Source of the DNA: Pomphorhynchus laevis
Lineage: Eukaryota; Acanthocephala; Palaeacanthocephala; Echinorhynchida; Pomphorhynchidae
Assembly (NCBI GenBank): GCA_012934845.2
Contig: WNNJ02002246.1
Coordinates: 142,273-206,272 of the forward strand
Direction of reading: 5' to 3'
DNA length: 64,000 bases
Shown here: positions 61,490 through 64,000 of the stretch, one piece after another
Layout of the letters: the number at the start of each line of letters is the position of its first letter
Numbering within the stretch: position 1 is the stretch's first letter
Notes under the pieces: generated by a model
The model's input: the letters and a program-made list of their open reading frames with translations, nothing else
Told to the model about the DNA's origin: nothing
The model's database searches: none
Made by a program: the position numbers and the translations under genes

Positions 61490-62225
61490 AATGCCCAATC
61501 TGAAGAAGACCATATCCGCTGACAGTGTAATATTGATAGCGTTACGGAGTGTCACCAGCTTGTTTCAAGCATTTTTGAATATCGTGCAAATACCTTCTGA
61601 ATGGAAGTGCGCAGTAGTAGTGCTAGTGTTCAAAAAAGGTGACCGCCGTTTAGCTGACAACTATCGAGCTATAAGCCTTACAAATCATCTGGGCAAGGCA
61701 CTCGAAATTATTATTTACGATAACATATTCGAGCACTTGAGCATCACAGGCGAACATAGCTATGCAACATGGTTTCAGAAAAAACGTTCTTGCCTGATGA
61801 ATCTTTTGTCGGTTCGTGAAGCTTTTATCGAACCAACGTCTATTGGAAAGGCAGTGGATGTTGATATGTTCGATTTTAGTCCCGCGTTCGACCGTATTCC
61901 CATAGTCGTCTCATTCAAACAGTGGCCGGATATGGCATTAATATCCTAATTGTATGATGGATTATTTATTTTTTACCGAATTGATCTTTCCAAGTACGAA
62001 TTCTTAGTATATTATCTTTCTACGTTTAATTACGTTAGGGGTTCCTCAGGGTCACTGTACTGGGACCTTTATTGTTTAATATGTTCATTAACAGTCTACT
62101 GATCCAACTGCACTGTCCTTGTTTAGCTTTTGCTTACGATGTAAAAATATGTTGTGAGTCCCAATTTGAAGAGGACCATATCCGCTGACAGCGTGATATT
62201 GATAGCGTTATGGAATGTTAGCATC
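61490..62225 (+). mobile_element. CR1-like LINE RT fragment, copy G2, flanked by a direct repeat
   Basis: Positions 61556-62150 match copy G1 (AFLNIVQIPSEWKCA, then FKKGDRRLADNYR, then VDMFDFSPAFDRIP, then a decayed YADD-type box near 62130). A segment of about 55 bp with GACCATATCCGCTGACAG lies at about 61505-61556 and again at 62168-62222. That gives a period of about 665 bp, as in a partial tandem duplication. Confidence 0.8.
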
Positions 62226-62229
62226 TGCC

Positions 62230-64000
62230 TAGCGTTTTTAACATTTCATTGTTCTTGCACATGGCCTCCATATTGTCATAATTTAACAATATGTAATGTT
62301 AAAAAAGATGGGTATTTATAAATTAATAAATTTAATAATTATTAATTAACAGCTACTATATTAATTTCTAAATGATCTGGTTTCTAAATACGCATCCTTC
62401 TCAATCTCTTTATTCTATTTTTTGATTTTCAATTTTAGTAAAATCAACGATTTGTGCTTAAAGTTTAGATTTTTATTAACGTTTCCAGCAATTTATATCA
62501 TCTCTTAATTAAAATCGATCAAGTATTCGAATTAATGAATATCAAAGTTGTCTTATATCCGCGTTTTCCAAGTCGCCTTCACTAAACAATTGATATGAAG
62601 ACATTTCATTGTTTAGCTTTCTCTTTTTGAAGTGATACTGGATTAGTTGTAATATTCTTTCTCATTTACTTAAACACATATTGCTCTGATGCTCTATTTT
62701 TAAAACGAGACGTAGTCTTTGCACTTAAGGTAGTTTCTGTGTTTCATCTCTTGCTCTAAAAATGCGTGTTGCAATTAATTGTCTATTCTTTTGTCTTGCG
62801 ACAATTCAAAGACATTTTTTATTCTTAAAGCTGATTCCATATGGTATTCGATATTTTGATATTTATCAGCATCAATATAAGTAGGTGTTTGTATTTATGT
62901 CTTTAATTGCTAAAATAGTAATACAATGCAAAACCGAAATTTGCTCTTTTGTTTCTGCATTGCATTATATTTGATATAGAAGAAACTTGTGCACTACCAG
63001 TAACAAAATCCTAATTATGTTTTGCATACATCACTTAAATCTTTACTTGCGGTAGAGCTATATCTATGTCGCTTGACGAAATTTCTTGTTAATCATATTG
63101 TTTTAAAACTTCATTTTCACGTGTACATTATAAAATCAATTTTAAAGCTAATTTGTCATTATCAAACAGGTCCACATCTTAAATTTCACTTTGTATCCAT
63201 TCCGTACGAACTCCCATGTAATTTGAGGCCTATTTGACTCCGAAAATTCCATAATTTGGGCCATATCCATTTCGTTAGAGTGAATATGCAAAATTAGTTC
63301 TCGCTGATCGCATTTCTTTCCTATTACATTGTAGGTTTTAACTAGGGAATATGATTCATTGATATAAAGAATTGTTAAAATTTGCAGTATTTTGTATTTG
63401 TGATTTGATGGTTTGTAATTGAAGGATGGACACATTTGTCAGCTAAAAAATACAATTAAAAACGTAGATTTACAGATTGCCTACAGAAACTGCTATAACC
63501 AAACATTCATTATACCATTGTTGCAATTCAATGGAATGCACTACTTGCATTTTCGTTTCGTCAGCTATACGGCGATCATTGCACTCGGTTAAGGGTAAGA
63601 CTTTTCACACAGTAGCCTTCACGGTGTAGGCCAAAGCAGATCGACATTGCTAATTTTTTAACATAATATGATTTTAACATGATTTTTTACCAAAGTACCA
63701 TGATTAATTTATATCCCCGACGATTGATAATTTAATTTGATTAAATGCTCTTTTGCATGCCCTCTAAAAATTGGTTTCAAAAAATGTACATAAAGAAGTT
63801 TTACTGAAAATTATTTGTAATTGAAGATTAGGAATTCGAGGAGAAGACGCTTGGATATTGTGAACATATATAAATTATATATTTTTTTTTAAATTTATTT
63901 TTATTATAAATTAAAATATTATTAATTAATTATTATATAATATCTAATACATAATATTTATATTACATTATCAATATTATATTATAATATTTATATTTTA
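62230..64000. other. AT-rich spacer, nothing recognised
   Basis: No coding signature, no repeat shared with the rest of the window and no RNA gene recognised. The last 150 bases are almost pure A/T. Confidence 0.5.

Noticed and set aside
62230-64000. Search for tRNA-like or other RNA genes in the terminal spacer
   Set aside because: No cloverleaf or conserved box was visible by eye.

Overview
The window looks like nuclear DNA of an invertebrate animal. It is strongly AT-rich, contains spliced genes with GT-AG introns (one is an animal-type class VII myosin), has long AT-rich non-coding tracts, and carries a heavy load of retroelements. The lineage cannot be settled from the sequence. I saw no rRNA, tRNA, CRISPR array or bacterial-style operon.

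Host genes, all on the minus strand. (1) Positions 74-9257 hold a class VII unconventional myosin in two predicted coding exons (9257-7198 and 4319-74). They join in frame across a 2.9 kb intron to give about 2,101 residues: motor, one poor IQ motif, MyTH4-FERM, SH3-like region, MyTH4-FERM. (2) Positions 22223-23707 hold the last coding exon of a C2H2 zinc-finger protein of unknown family, followed by two poly(A) signals. (3) An AT-hook exon (24137-24585) is phase-compatible with an ATG-bearing exon at 33385-33610. This implies a gene with a roughly 8.8 kb intron full of repeats. It may belong to the same transcription unit as the zinc-finger exon, but that link is unproven.

Repeats by region. 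4.3-7.2 kb: myosin intron with dispersed repeat pieces and a 42-bp hairpin. 9.9-10.5 kb: GIY-YIG end of a Penelope-like element. 11.7-14.0 kb: decayed Jockey-type LINE. 14.3-18.06 kb: CR1/L2-like LINE (copy D) interrupted by a short-LTR Ty3/gypsy fossil. 18.06-20.4 and 27.4-29.5 kb: two copies of a 2.1-2.3 kb segment, made of a decayed LINE plus tandem repeats of about 390 bp. 30.9-33.3 kb: perfect hairpins, two retroelement C-terminal relics and a 446-bp foldback element. 35.6-37.7 kb: gypsy fossil, abutting LINE copy A (37.7-40.4 kb, minus). 42.5-46.7 kb: LINE copy B (minus). 48.9-57.2 kb: LINE copy C (plus), with a 16-bp tandem array at its 5' end and a young gypsy element inserted in it (49.94-53.82 kb, 76-bp identical LTRs, 5-bp target duplication). 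57.5-62.2 kb: a gypsy integrase relic and two more CR1-like LINE pieces. 62.2-64 kb: nothing recognised.

The host genes share no visible pathway. The main biology of the window is layered transposition around a few intron-poor genes. The most unusual signals are the LINE family with a 5' array of 16-bp monomers that varies in copy number, the two datable nested insertions, and the foldback and hairpin cluster inside the AT-hook gene's intron.
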